From: Metopolophium dirhodum
Lineage: Eukaryota; Arthropoda; Insecta; Hemiptera; Aphididae
Assembly: GCF_019925205.1 (NCBI RefSeq)
Contig: NC_083567.1
Location: forward strand, 15,872,001-15,936,000
Length of the DNA: 64,000 nucleotides
Direction: 5' to 3'
In this document: positions 13,248-26,538 of the stretch, in pieces
How positions within the stretch are numbered: the stretch's first letter is position 1
Layout of the letters: each line of letters begins with the position of its first letter
The notes under the pieces: generated by a model
Database searches by the model: none
What the model was told of the DNA's origin: nothing
The model's input: only the letters and a program-made list of their open reading frames with translations
Program-made: the position numbers and the translations under genes

Positions 13248-16058
13248 TAAAAGTTCAATAATAATATATGTAGTACCTAACTAAAATCGAATTTCATGTA
13301 TATCTTTGTGCCAATAAGATATGATTGTAATATATAACAAAAATATATCTAGGTACTACTTCTATATATCCGGTCTCAATTTGGTTATAAAATTATAAAA
13401 TTTTAATATGATAAAATTATCAAATATCAATTTGATATAGTATTCAACAGAATATAGAAAAATATGCTTAGGTTAGGTCATGTTTTAACTTTTAAGGTAC
13501 CTATTATAATATTATGATACAATAAATGCATATTTATTGTTAAAAAAAATTACCATGAATACAATATTAAATTAATTTTGTATTGAAGAACGTTTTAAAA
13601 TCGATATTAAAGGTATGATTCGTATAGATCGCACAACAACAGGGATTAAAAATTTAGCAAATATGATTTATTTCTGAATAAAATATTCACTTACTTCAAC
13701 CTTCTATAGGTAGTTGTTAAAAATAAACAATTGATTATAGACTATATTATTATTATAATTTAGGACACAATTGGACTATAAATTAGCATACTATTCATAT
13801 GCACTCTACTAATTATTGTTTTTTTATTTTTTTCAAACGTGTTTTCTAAGATTAAAATGTATTTTTCACGTCGTATTATTGATGTACCTATATATTTATT
13901 ATTTTATATTCAAATGTATTTAAAAATGATTAGTTTTTAAAGCACATTATTTATAAAACCACACTATTATTATGTTATTTTCTGAAAAATATTAAAATAG
14001 CAAAATGTAATTTATTATTTTCAACATAAACTCTTGGACGTATAAAACACATCTACTATATGTGGTTATGTGGTTATGTGGTTGTATTTGATTCTTACAT
14101 TACAAATTTACAAAAATACTTACTCTTCGGAGATCCTATCCCTAATACCAATGTTTAATGATCATACAACAAAATCTTTCGTAATACTCGACGTTCAACG
14201 TGTATTATATTGTTATATATGTTCTTGCAAGACTATACAATCGTATCACTGCAGCTTCACGAATCACGAATGAATAGATCATAATATGTTATGACCAATA
14301 TAATTATTATAATAGAATATTAGTTATTATTAAATAATTGTATAAGTATTAAAATTAAAATTACGTTATAATTACCTACCTAAATATTGTACGCATATCA
14401 TATCGAATAGAAACCACCTTCGAATAAACTAACACATTTTAGTCTACGTGTCGGTGCAATATGTAGTACCATGTTTAAAATATTGTTTTATATTGTTGAA
14501 CATTCATAGGTTGTAACCTATAAGTTATAACAATAGATTTGCGAAATTACATCGCATCGTTATTAAACCTATAATGTAAACACTAAATTACTAAATTGTT
14601 AAATGCGTACGCATGTTCGTTCTTGAATTAGCACATAGGTATATGTAAAGACTTAAACGAACCTCCAACAATTACGAGTAAATAATTGAAACTTCCACAT
14701 TATATATCATAATATTCAAGTTTTTTTTAAGACCAAACCATGGCTGGTATACATAATGTGCGCAGAAGTTATTATACGTTAAAATATGACGTAGGTATTA
14801 TAATATTATATAATATGTGTGATGAGTGTGTATTAAAGTTGTTATCTTATCAAACTCACTGTACCTTATCCTTATACCTATGTTATTATTGTATAGGTAT
14901 AAGTTGTACCTAACTACTAATTATTTCAATGTAACGATGCATTTTATGATGCGACTTATAACAATATTATAACAAGGACAATTTTTTTGTTTTCATCTCA
15001 CAGAAGGACTTGGGTAATTGAGTTGAACCTGCAGCTGTATAACAAATTTAAATTATACTAGATGAATACAACATATTATTATTTTGTAACTTTGTACTAA
15101 TATTACTCGTGTGAAACAATAACTCACCGTAATCCCTACTCATAACAAATTTCGTATTTCTTGTAGCTTAGATAATTTAAAATTATATTGTCCAAATCAT
15201 AGAATTTATCCTACGTATAAACATATACATATTATATATTTATATAGTATATATAAACAAATGTGTAGGTCGTCCTTCTTGCTTTGATCCCCACGGCCGC
15301 GGGATGGTGATGGCTGATAATAAACAGGACCATTTGAAAATTTTGCCGAAAACGCAATTGACTACCTAGTAGCAATATTATATTATGTATTTTTAAAATT
15401 AATTCATGTTAACCTTTTTACAATTTTCATTACCTACTTCTGTAAGGTACATTTTTTACTATCCTATTTTTAGTGTAGATATTCGATAACTATATAGTAT
15501 ATATAGCTCCTAATATGTATCACGATATTGCAAATCAAAAGCAGTTGGAATCCAGCACCTTATTCAAGAGTACGATTATATTTTGACAACATATAGAACT
15601 CGTCGTATTAAAATTTCTCGTGAATGTATATAGTATATTTTTAACTAAAATATATTAATTTGGTAAAAAAATATTTGAAAACGAATAATAAGCAACATCG
15701 TTATATTTAAAAGTATTTTTCAAAAATATTTCATAGTAGTATAATAGTACAATTTGTTCGCAACGAATAGCCAAAGTTTGGCTACTTGGTTTGAAACTCA
15801 TATCGAAAGTCAAACATATTTACATTGTCTTCGAGTTATAATAAGTTTAACTACCATAATACTCATAATTATTTGTAGCACAGATTACTAATATTAAATT
15901 ACTATTATATTTATTTTGGGCATATTTCTTTACGAACAAGTTTGTTATTGAAACTTTCACATTTTTCTATTTACGTAGCCTCTGCAGGTTAACTGCAATG
16001 ATAAGCGCATTTTTCCGCTTATCACAGTGATTTAACAGGCAAATTAGACTTACTTGTG

Positions 16059-16144
16059 CATACATACATACATACATACATACATACATACATACATACA
16101 TACATACATACATACATACATACATACATACATACATACATACA
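16059..16144. repeat. (CATA)n microsatellite
   Basis: An uninterrupted CATA tetranucleotide run of 86 bp (about 21 units). It produces spurious minus-strand frames of repeating Met-Tyr-Val-Cys. Confidence 0.98.
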
Positions 16145-16344
16145 ATATACATAGTGCTTATATAGTGCATACAACATATAAATGCATATCGAATCGACGG
16201 TGAAGACGGTGAACTTATATACTTTCAATACATGATATGCATTATTGTCAAAATATGACCTTAATGAACTAAATAACTCTCAAACCAGTTTAGAATAGTT
16301 TTTAATAGTTTTAATGTGGTGGACGGTGTTGTTTTTAGTTTTTT

Positions 16345-16815
16345 AGAATCTGAGCGAAGCGATGAATATATTGAATTTACAATAAAGAGGGTTTTGTTTT
16401 ATTTTTACTATTTTTTGTGTCTGTGTACACGATAAGTAGTCAAAATTGACAGTAGTTTTCAAAAGCGCAGGAAAAAAAAAAAATTATTTTGCATGATCCA
16501 AAAACTAGAAAATATAATACATGGTTCCTCATAAATTGATGTAAGAAGTTAAGTTAGGTAAAAAAGTTGAGCGTGAATCCACAATAATTTTTCATGAGCG
16601 TTTGAAAATAAAATTTTTACAAAATTCGTAAAAATCGCCGAAATTAGCAAATTAATTTTGAGTTCTTAAAAATTAAATTCTTAAAAATGTTTCATTCTTA
16701 TATCTTAGATTTGAAAATTTAATACAAGATTCTTAATATGTTTGTCTAAATTTAACACGTCTATTACAGTAACTCTCTAGACATCTAATATACAGCAGAG
16801 CGTTCCCCACTTAAC
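16345..16815 (+). repeat. Dispersed family A copy
   Basis: It begins agaatctgagcgaagcgatg, includes gtctgtgtacacgataagta, and ends near acagcagagcgttccccact. The order is the same as in the copy at 38,365-38,955. Confidence 0.65.
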
Positions 16816-16819
16816 CGCT

Positions 16820-18240
16820 TTTTTTTATTATAATTTTATTAGTTGTGGATATCTACTAAATCACTAATTATAAATACTAGGTAGTAATGTAGTATTTATA
16901 ATAAATGTTACTAATATACTAAATATAAGCGACTTAAAATTTATAACACGAGATCACTCATGTTATTAATGCGTAATCTTTCAAGCATTTTTTTCTTCAA
17001 AACGTTTTGTATACCTATAAGTTGTTATTAGTTATAGGTTTATAACATTTACAAACTATGTAGGTAGGCACTATAATAACATTATAGAGTAGTAGGCGTG
17101 GTAAATCGAGTTCTGATAAAATATGACGATTTAACATTGTAGCTTTTAAATCTATACTAAAAATTCATTATTATATAATATATTCAGTATATTATATTTA
17201 ATTATCAACACACCACTATCCTGCTCCGAGATGAGCGAAGCTAGTAAATTAATGAGTAAATTAGTAAATTAATGACAATGCCTTTAATATTTGGTTTCTA
17301 CATATGTCTTCAGAAAAGATTTTTTTTAAATTAATTATAATTTATATAATGTTTTATGACAATAATGATGAACACAGCATAGTATTACGTCTGACTGTTT
17401 ACATTTTAATTAGTTTGTTTGACAATAATATAATATAAAAATGTCATACTCGTGAAAGTTAATATGTAATTAATAATTAGGTAGGTATATTATACAATAT
17501 TTTCATTAATTATTAAGTAGGCATATGAATTTAAAATTTTTTTAATATATGCGTGCTTTTTAAAGAGCTGAGTCGTGGTACATGATCAAATCAATATTGT
17601 ATCACACTCTGCAATCTGCATGTTCAAAATAATAGTTATTTCGTGATTATTATTATTTATATTTTTTAAGTGTTACTGTTTAAAGCTTAAAAAATTTTGA
17701 TTAGCTTTTGATGAGCGGAGTAAAGTGAACAGGGGATCCCCGTAAAATGTTGGTTCACTACTCTAAAGTTTAAATACTTATAACTATAATGAATTATTTG
17801 TCGGAAATTCGATTTTTATAGATTGAAATATTCTACTTCAAAACAGGGTATTAACATGACGTATGGTGTCATAAAAAAAAAGTAAAATTCAAATAAATTA
17901 TAATTTTTGTTTTGAAATTTTTTGAAATTATGCAAAAAAAAAAAGTTGAAAAAGTGGAAACTTTTTGAAATAATGAGCTTAGACACTTGGATGGATCACC
18001 CCCTGGTGGCCGGTATGTAAGTAGGTACTTATTATGCCTTTTTCCTAGTTAACAATCTACATATATTCTTGTAATTATAATTACAAATTCAACTGAATAT
18101 TTTAAGGATAATATTTATTGCAATAAGTCCCGAATACTGATCGTAATCGTACGACATGCGCAAATATCCGGATATGTACCTGGGTTATAGTGTGTAAAAC
18201 AAGAAACACATTATCATACGATGGATTATTATATTATTAT
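16820..18240. other. AT-rich DNA with one small shared repeat
   Basis: 17,700-17,860 shares blocks with 24,940-25,085 (aacattttgcgg-type and cttataactataat..gtcgga), partly in opposite orientation, so it is a rearranged dispersed repeat. Nothing else was seen. Confidence 0.4.
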
Positions 18241-18255
18241 TTATTATCGTTGCAG

Positions 18256-18785
18256 GAGAACGGTGCGCTGCAGTGCGTCCGATGTCCAAGACGACACGCG
18301 CCTTAACTTTTAAACGCTTTTATATTATAAGGTCACGGACGACGGGCACATTTTTCGTTGTTTTTCTCAGAACTGCTGAGTCCGAACAAAAACACCGGAT
18401 GGACCATCACGTCATAGCATATCATGCACTTTATACGTATCGCACATCATATCATGATATTATATATATTATACTATAACTACAATTAAAAATATAGAAT
18501 ATATACAGGTATGCGTACCTATATTATATACATATTATTATAGTCACACAGATATTAAACAAACATATTATAATATGTATATATATTCACGATTGCGCGC
18601 ATTATATAACGTAGTCGCACTTACTATTATTATACGTACATGGGTCTCTATGTATTAAAAAGGTGTTTGGCTTGTGTGTGTGTTATTACGTATGGTTACG
18701 AGTGTCGTGTGTGTGTATACGAGGCGCAAGGTCGGCGGACTGGGCCCGTGTAGTTTGGTGAATAAATTGTGTAACGCGTCCATTA
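18256..18785 (+). other. Possible plus-strand terminal exon / 3' UTR-like segment
   Basis: A good acceptor (ttattatcgttgcag|GAGAACGG) is followed by 16 open codons (ENGALQCVRCPRRHAP) and TAA at 18,304. Moderately CpG-rich DNA then runs to an AATAAA at 18,761 with a GT-rich stretch after it. This is the layout of a last exon, but no upstream exon was found and the peptide is not recognised. Confidence 0.2.
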
Positions 18786-19999
18786 TGTGTTTTACGTTTA
18801 TACATATATAATATATTAAATTCGTTTCTCCGACATACGTCGTGTATGACGGTTAGAAGTACCAGGTAACTGGCATCAAAAAAAATAAACGTTTACATTA
18901 TACTTTGTACGTATGTAGGTATACCGTATACGTGGTTACCCCTCGGCAATCGCGCGTAGTCCGGCTACAACTGCAGGCGGACGAACAGCTGGTACCTATA
19001 TGTATTCCTGTGCCCGTCAACAAAGTATAGATTATTATGGAATAGAGTGTTGTATAGCACAAACGATATAATATGTATTTTATATTATGCGTGGAACACT
19101 CGTGCGGGTTCAAATATTGAAAAAAATAATATGTGCACAGACAACGCGTACTTATAACTTATGAGTATAGTGATGCGCGCTTGTGCACATGCACAAGTAG
19201 TGGTTTTTGATTTTTGATTATTTTTTTACCACGTTGGAGGAGAGATAGGTACGCGACTGTAGTTATATCTGCTTGGCTATATATTATAGAGATTATGATA
19301 AAATATGTTACCAGTGGTGGAAAGGAGAGGGCTAGAAGGGGGGGGGGAGCTCTTAGCCAAGCCAAAAATAGTCCACATTAAGGAATAATTTTTTTTTTTG
19401 AAATTTTCATGTTACAGGTAAATCAATTTCTATTAGTAATTAATGTTAAAAAAAACCAGCAAGATAATAATAGTGGGTGGTGCAGAGGATTTTGGGTAAA
19501 CCGTTTCTATGATTGGCTTCCTTAGCTCTCGAAAGCGTCACATAGGTACGTAGTCATGTGGGAAAAACATAATCGTTTTAAAACAAAATATCTTATGTAT
19601 TGACGTGGGGCGTGGTTGGTAGACACTAGACCAAGTAGACCACCATAATATTGTAACCCTACATATATACATAGTTGCGCGTCTAAATTGCCTCAATGTT
19701 GAGGACCCGATGCAAATATATTTCGCCCATTTGTTGAAACTCAGCCTCACGAATGTCAGTCGAAAACAGTTTGATTTCCATATAGAAATTTTAAGTATAC
19801 GTATCGTATTAAATAGGAAAATAATTATTTGTTATCATTTATTTTAAACTTTAAAACCAAATACACATACATCATACCGTGTTGTGACTCGTGTTTCGTT
19901 CCACATATACAATATATATAAGCACCTACCTATAGGCTATAGGTAACAAAATGTTGGTATGACACGTCAGCTGTTCATACAATTTATAAGTTACCTACC

Positions 20000-20640
20000 T
20001 ATATTCAACACTAACCGACTCCAGATTCGATCACAGAATAACACTGTGCGCCGGTGAAATGTGAGTCGCGTGGAGTCTGCACCACGAGGAAGAATAATAA
20101 TAAGGAAATAAAGGAACAACAAGTTGCCGTTGAGTAGTAGTTTCGTTTGAAATCGGTGTAAGGTTCCGAATCGCGTGTATGCCATCCCGCATTTGTATTG
20201 TATATTCTGCCGATTGGCAAACGGCTACAAGCGGTCACGTCGATACATCGTTTGAAATTGTCGGCACCACAAAAAATATCATAGGTATGTATAGCATACA
20301 GTAACTCGGCGAGCCACACCTTGTCGGTCGCATCACGAACGACGTGAAGAAAAATGTCGCGGCGACAACTGCGTTTTTTAACGACTGCTGACTGCAGACG
20401 ACGCGGATATTATCGCGGTTACCCGCACGCGAGATTGTATACCGTACTGCAGGTATATACAACGTAGACCGACGAGGTCACCGAATGTATACCGCGGACC
20501 AGGCAGGTGACCGCCGTCCACACATGGTTCACGTCACTCGCGATCGGCAAACCGCAATATTTTCCGGGTCCTAAACGAAAACGGCGATGGCCGCCGACAA
20601 TTTTTCTCCGCACGCCGTCCAATTCTCAGCGATTTCTTTA
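20000..20640. promoter_or_regulatory. CpG-rich promoter-like patch
   Basis: About 600 bp with dense CpG (for example atgtcgcggcgacaactgcg and cacgcgagattg), standing out from the surrounding AT-rich DNA. On the plus strand an ATG at 20,356 opens 33 codons that reach CTGCAG|gtatat. On the minus strand several open frames exist. It could be a promoter or first-exon zone; the direction is undecided. Confidence 0.3.
20011..20400 (-). other. Long open frame in a CpG-rich block, coding status uncertain
   Basis: On the minus strand a frame stays open for about 125 codons from near 20,385 to a TAG at 20,011. It includes a hydrophobic segment (SFISLLLFFLVV) followed by QTPRDSHFTGAQC. No ATG begins it; the 102-codon portion would start on GTG. 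A CAG acceptor-like site lies near 20,392. CpG richness lowers the stop-codon frequency, so the open length may be chance. No family recognised. Confidence 0.15.
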
Positions 20641-20649
20641 ATACTGACC

Positions 20650-23090
20650 AATGGAAAATGGAAAATTTATACATCGTATTCTAACTGCTGGGGAATTTCA
20701 TTTAAACCCCGCAAATGAATTTACATGCCAAGTTTTGAAATTCGCATGACCTTCCCTCTCCTTTAAAATCAAATAAGGTTCCGATTTCAAACGAATAATT
20801 ATTTCACTCAAAATGTACCAATCTTTTGTCAATCATACCGATCGACCTAATAACGCGATAAGACTTCTGAAAACTGATTTGAATTCGTTGACATATCTTC
20901 TTGAGATTAATCAGGTCACTTTGTTAAAATTGTGATCCTAAACTCCTATAAACACACATGCACATAGACTAATGCATACATTTACATGACCTGCATGCAA
21001 CCAATTTGGAAATTGCCTATTTTTTACTCCTTAAAACCTGTCCATTTGCAATCATAAGGGATCCATAAACATGGCTTTTTATACATTTCCTATTATAAAT
21101 AAACATTTTCAAAAAAAAAAAAGTTCTTTATAGTCAATATTTAGTTTACCATTCCAGTAAACTTTCGAGCCAAGTTTTGAAACTCGCTCGAAAATCATTC
21201 TCACGCAAATTCAAAAACATACAAAATACAATATGTACTATGGGACAGGAACAGGTCTCACCAGCCCTATTTTTATTGTAATTGACTTCAATTTCAGTTT
21301 ATCTGTAATTAATTAAATATTTTTAACTGGGTTTAATAAATAAATAAATAGATTGAATATATTTTATGTATTGTTGACGTGCCGAATTGTTTGTACTAAT
21401 CTTAGTACGCAGCAATCGAATTTTTTTCCTATACATTATCTAATCTGTACTTAATGCGGCCCTATTGAACGAATTTGGTTGAGCGTACATACAATAATAT
21501 AACATACATATAACATACATGTAATATTATAACGTTTTAGATTCGCGAATAGTTGTTGTGCGTACTTACTACCTTGTACCTATAGTGTTTTACTGTTTAC
21601 TCTACAGTCTCTACGAAGCACTAACGTGTGTTGCAGATAATCTGATTTGATTTCATGAGCGATTTTTCTAACCAACAAACGTCCATATTTCTATTTGTAT
21701 ATCCACTCACGTGACACACACAGACTCCTGGAGTTAGTGTTATATTTATACTTTCTCTTTTTTCGTCTACGCACACTAACACAGCATATATACGTATCAT
21801 AATATAATATACAAGTTTCTCATTCCATATAAATAAATATAATATAATAATGATATATATATATATGTATTATAAATATTAAATAGACATACCTATACCT
21901 ACATATATATATATATATTATGCCACAGAGTTACCCTATACCTACCTATCTCAAGAGCTAATAATTTTTTGGAACGTTATAACTTAATAACTATATTAAC
22001 TTTTATGTTTTTTACTATTTTTTTAGCTCTTTATAATATGTTTGGTTAACCGAGTATAAATCCGGCGATTTATTATAGGTATAGGTAGTAAAAATCACGA
22101 TTTCGATTTTAATAATAATATTTATTGACACCAAATTAACAATAAAATTTTAGTATCATATATATGATAACATAGAAGATACATTAAAATATACATTGAT
22201 CCTCATTTCAAAATCAGCGGAGCTTGTGCTGAAAAGAGAGAGTTTGTGATACGGATTTGTATTATTATTGATTTTGATAACAATAATTGCATATAATTTT
22301 AGTATATTGTATGATTTACAACCAGTGCCATCTTGTGTTCAACGTAATTATTAATATTTAAAGAAATTTGAGTTAGTTCTTTTTCCAGGCCATTGGCATA
22401 TGTATTTAGTACCTTTTCAACGAAAAAACGAAAAATTGATTTTTTTTGACTTAGTACCTTTTCCATGTCAACGCCTCAATTGACAATCTTGTAATCGTTG
22501 TTAATTACTGATTATAATAGTATGTACTTAGCTGACGAAAAATGGCATCAAAGATTTTCGATTAATCGTAAGTATAAATAATATTAATTTGGTAGGTACC
22601 TAGGTTCTAAAATAAAGATCACAAGTAGATCAATTGGTCAGTTCGCCCAGTTCATCGGCTCAGTAATGCCGCCCTTGGAGAAACTAGGCGACATTAGCCG
22701 GCAAATCCCGATCGTCTGTTTGGACCCTAAAAATGCCGGAGCCAGAGAACTGGGCGAACTTACAGGCCCCGCGAAAAACGCCACTGCAGTCTGCAGTTTA
22801 TCACAATCTAACTCTATGTACAAAAATACTGGACGGCAGACGCGTAATGACACATATTGCACAGTCAGTGGAATTTTCGGGCTCCTTCCATAAATATAGG
22901 TAAAGGTATAGGTATAGGTATATTATTTATATAACTGGTTTTTATACATTATAATATATGACCAATGGTCATCCTTATTTAAATTAGTATACTAGATAGT
23001 TAAGATTCTTAAAAAAATAACAATAGCCTAAACTATTTAACATTTTTGTCCTGAAAACTTATTTTATACGATTTACTCGTATAACAATAT
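20650..23090. other. Intergenic/intronic DNA with degenerate repeats
   Basis: The block gccaagttttgaaa.tcgc occurs near 20,728 and 21,172, marking an old duplication. (AT)n tracts lie at 21.85 and 21.90 kb. Apart from the 22.64-kb inverted-repeat element no gene is supported. Confidence 0.4.
22640..22760. repeat. Short inverted-repeat element (14-bp ends)
   Basis: AGTTCGCCCAGTTC at 22,640-22,653 is repeated exactly in inverse at 22,747-22,760, bounding a 121-bp GC-rich body. The open frames on both strands here (74-75 codons) arise from this GC-rich insert and are not taken as genes. Confidence 0.6.
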
Positions 23091-23095
23091 TTATA

Positions 23096-23331
23096 ATATC
23101 TGAGGTCTGCAGGTATGGCACGGTGGTTGAGTTCAAGTCAATCATTAGCCAGTGTCACTATAAATCCAGGATTGGTGACCACCCGGGTTCTAGTGACAAA
23201 TCCTCGCCACATATACACATTTACACGCCTGTTCTAACCAACCATACCCTCCCCCACAGTAACAATCCTATTAAAAACCTATGAACAGCTAATGACCATA
23301 GTTGCCGGGCTTAAGTTCAATAAAAAGTAAT
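23096..23331 (+). mobile_element. tRNA-derived SINE candidate
   Basis: A box A-like tatggcacggtggttgag is followed about 70 nt later by a degenerate box B (gggttctagtgacaaatcc) and an unrelated body that ends gcttaagttcaataaaaagtaa. The sequence atatttata occurs on both sides (near 23,087-23,095 and at 23,332-23,340) and fits a target-site duplication. It is less AT-rich than its surroundings. I do not know the family name. Confidence 0.55.
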
Positions 23332-23479
23332 ATATTTATATTGCCGTAAGCAAATTGTTTATCTGGGGGGAGTACACTGCAGCCGAGAACAATAAATAAA
23401 ATATAAAAAAGCGAGTATGTGCAGTGGGGTGGAGTAGGTCAGCGATAGTGCAAGTTTGTCCATCGTCCCTTCGGTCCTC

Positions 23480-23890
23480 GGACAGGATAGTGTATTATTA
23501 CAGTATTCGATTTGAATGCAATGATTGCATTCGATATAAGACGATTCTGAGCGGACGTAAGAAAATTTACGAATCATAAATATAATAAGTAACCATTAAT
23601 TATATTAATATACCTAGTGGGAATTAGGTAATTTTTACATTTTATTCGCTTCTATGGCGATAAATAAATAGCGTTAGAAAAATAGGTTTTGAAAATTAAA
23701 TTTTGGTGGTTTTTTCCGTGGCGTTAAAAAACTAAGCAGAAAGTCGAAAAATTACCTATCTAAAGGATTGAACCATATATTGATCCAAATTGCTAAAAGT
23801 TAAGATACTATATGTTGAGATCAAAGCACTTCTTCTGATAAAAATTGTGTTAACAGGATAAAAAAATAAACATCATTATAATAACTAGCT
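23480..23890 (-). repeat. Dispersed family A copy, inverted
   Basis: It matches the 9,307-9,840 copy block for block: cattcgatataagacgattctgagcgga, ttattcgcttctatggcgataaataa, ggtggttttttccgtggcgtta and gcacttcttctgata. It has no conserved coding frame. Confidence 0.65.
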
Positions 23891-24434
23891 TATACGTAAC
23901 CATTTATGAACATATTTATTCATATTATATAGTATATGATATTTTTGTAGTTTAAATATTATCACATGAATGAATACCAAGACAGGCTGTTATTTACGTA
24001 TTATTAAAACGTACAGTACACGTGTGGTAAGCTATTTGAAAAAAATAATTTACGAGATTTTTCCAGGAATCCAAAAACAATATATCTTTGCTATGTGTAT
24101 GTTGGTTTTTAACAAAATTGTCGTGTATTCGATGGTATTGTGATTTCGCTTATCTCTGAAATGTTCTATTGTGTATACATTATGACTGTATGAGTACCTA
24201 TGTCTTATATATTATTATAATTATATATATTACCATATTGGTAGGTCAATTGGCTATGACTTCAAGTTTCAACCGTATAATATTTCAATTTTTTAAGTAG
24301 GTACGCATACTTTGGCAGTTTGATATAATATTATAGATAATTATTAATAGCCAATAAAAGTACCTCTATATGCGCAACTTAATCAGTAACGTAGATTGTG
24401 CATGCGAATATAATATTATATGCGTTGCACTTAC

Positions 24435-24529
24435 GTGCATCTTCGTTTTGTTTGCTAAACACGGGTAATTTATCCCACTTCCAAACATTGTTACAGATTT
24501 TGTTCTCGGAACGGAACCTATGAACCTCA
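24435..24529 (-). CDS. Candidate internal exon, gene unidentified
   Basis: The minus strand shows a strong acceptor (gtttattttag|TGAGG) and a consensus donor (GATGCAC|gtaagt) bounding 95 nt. One frame is open and protein-like: (T)EVHRFRSENKIC.. then VWKWDKLPVFSKQNEDA(C), with one base contributed at each side. A second frame is also open. The base composition is more balanced than in the flanks. If real, it belongs to a minus-strand gene with a start above 24.5 kb, possibly near the CpG-rich block at 30.1-30.7 kb. The product is not recognised. Confidence 0.35.
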
Positions 24530-25749
24530 CTAAAATAAACATTAAACATTTTAATATTATATTATGATATATAAGTACCTATACAGGCTACATTGTAAAC
24601 AGATCTATTGTATTAATATTATTAAATATTAATACGGTATAACTATAATTCTGTAAATGATTCTTTTAATACTCATCAACTAGAAATTTATTTTAACGTA
24701 CCTATTTAAAATTATTAATTTGATTCCATATAATATAACTTTTTGAAAGTAAATTTAATTTTTAAATTTTAGGTTTAGTATTTATAGTTTTTTTAACGAT
24801 TTTCCTTTTTTGAACGAAAACATACGTTTTAATTTCATATTCTGCAGCAGAATATATTTCTGTAAATTATAATAATATACATTTCGGATTTTGATTATGT
24901 TGCTATATTACAATGGTAGTTATAATTGCTAATAATTATTAGATGAGTGAACCAACATTTTGCGGAATAGGTAGTAGGTACCCCTTTAAAACTTTAAGTA
25001 TGTACTTATAGGTTATAATTAACTTCTCGTCGGAGATTGAAGCGCATAAATTAGGATTTTTATAAAATCATAAAACTAGAGTATTGAAAATGAAAACTGG
25101 TTTCGCCGACATCTTTCATATTTTCTTTTGGAAATCTCAACTCAATCACGGTTGTCGTTTGAGTGATAATCATAATATTATATAGTATAATTATGTAGGT
25201 ACCTATTATATACGAATAAATTACCATGTGATCTGTCATCTATGTGTTTTTATGGCACACTTCTTTCACGTATTATCAACGTGCATGGGTACATAACGTA
25301 ATTATATCGCAGCATGAAAATAATAAGACATTAATACGTAATATATAGGTAGGTAATTAAGTAAATTGTACACCTCTAGCTGTGGCATAAATACCACACT
25401 AGTTCTATGATATTATTTGCACAGTAGAACAAAATTATCATGTCGATGGACATCGAACATTGTATTTATCATATTTTATTATATAGCTAGTTTAAGTAAG
25501 AACCTGACTACTGCACGTGTACTCGGTGTACAGTGTGTATGTATGTATATGTATATATATATTATATATAATATATTTTATAGTTTACAATATCAATTTG
25601 TTATTTTTTGAAATTGTTTACAGTTAAACCATCGACCCTGACCGGTATAGAGTTGTAGAGAGCGAGAAAGAGAAGGAGATAGAAGTAAAAACTTCAACGT
25701 AATAATAAATGTATAATTATTAACTAAGTCGTAAAAACTATATTTAAAT

Positions 25750-25769
25750 GAGAGAGAGAGAGAGAGAGA
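25750..25769. repeat. (GA)n microsatellite
   Basis: 20 bp of alternating GA. Confidence 0.9.
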
Positions 25770-26397
25770 AAACATTATTTCCAAAGATTCGAGCAAATTA
25801 CGGCAACAATTACTGAATCAGAAATATAATATACAAGTAATAAGTATAGAATGGTGCCACAAACGTGGAAAATTCAAAATTCTTAACTTAAAATTGAAAG
25901 TTAAATTGTACGGATATACTTATAAAATAACGTGCTGAACAACATATTAGGTATAGGTACTTAATTTTCAACATCGCGTATAAACAATATAATTGTATGC
26001 TGTACAATTAAATTAATAATTTTATATTAAAAACAGTTTAAAATTCCTCGGCTAAATGATACTTTATTCGCAATTTGCATTTACGAACGTATACCTACAA
26101 TCAATTATTTTCTTTATGATGGTCAATAATGTTGTTTTTCATAAGTTTTCATCATACACCATGTATCGTTAATTGTATAACTAAATACGCCAGTTCATGT
26201 ATTATATATAATTAATCGGTGGAGTACGATTGTACGCAGTGCCGGAAGAACTAAGAACATGATTTTTTTAGATTGAAATACTCCGAATAATTCAATGTTA
26301 CCAAATGGTCCTTGGCCCCAAACAAAGAACAATACAAATTTAATTTTAATTAACATCACAAAATGTAGAAGGGAGTAGCTATACTCTGTCGGCCGTA

Positions 26398-26538
26398 TAT
26401 CAATTGCGCATCGTCCGTGTTTACCTACCTGTGCCAAAATATCGTAGGTACATCGTATGCGTATCAGCGGTCGATTATTGTTTGCGCATTGTCTATTTAC
26501 CTGCACCAAATTATCGTAAATCATAATATGCGCATCAA
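26398..26538. repeat. Two-copy tandem duplication, about 75 bp unit
   Basis: attgcgcatcgtccgtgtttacct..atatcgtaggtacatcg is followed by a diverged second copy, tttgcgcattgtctatttacct..attatcgtaaatcat. A 131-codon minus frame spans it but starts at a non-ATG codon. Confidence 0.6.

Larger units (their letters stand above)
10610..16050. other. AT-rich DNA with isolated repeats
   Basis: Apart from the hAT-like MITE (11.3 kb) and the palindrome (13.1 kb), nothing is supported. Frames at 10,675, 12,862 and 14,070 are AT-biased and have stops around plausible splice sites. A GC-rich patch at 15,266-15,310 is unassigned. Confidence 0.45.

Noticed and set aside
14070..14273. Candidate minus-strand exon ending at a gtaagt donor near 14,120
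   Set aside because: All three frames between the nearest acceptor and the donor contain stops.
15967..16228. Two overlapping minus-strand frames with repeated MYVC
   Set aside because: They are translations of the CATA microsatellite.
22638..22893. Overlapping 74-75 codon frames on both strands
   Set aside because: Both result from a GC-rich inverted-repeat element; open frames on both strands with no homology.
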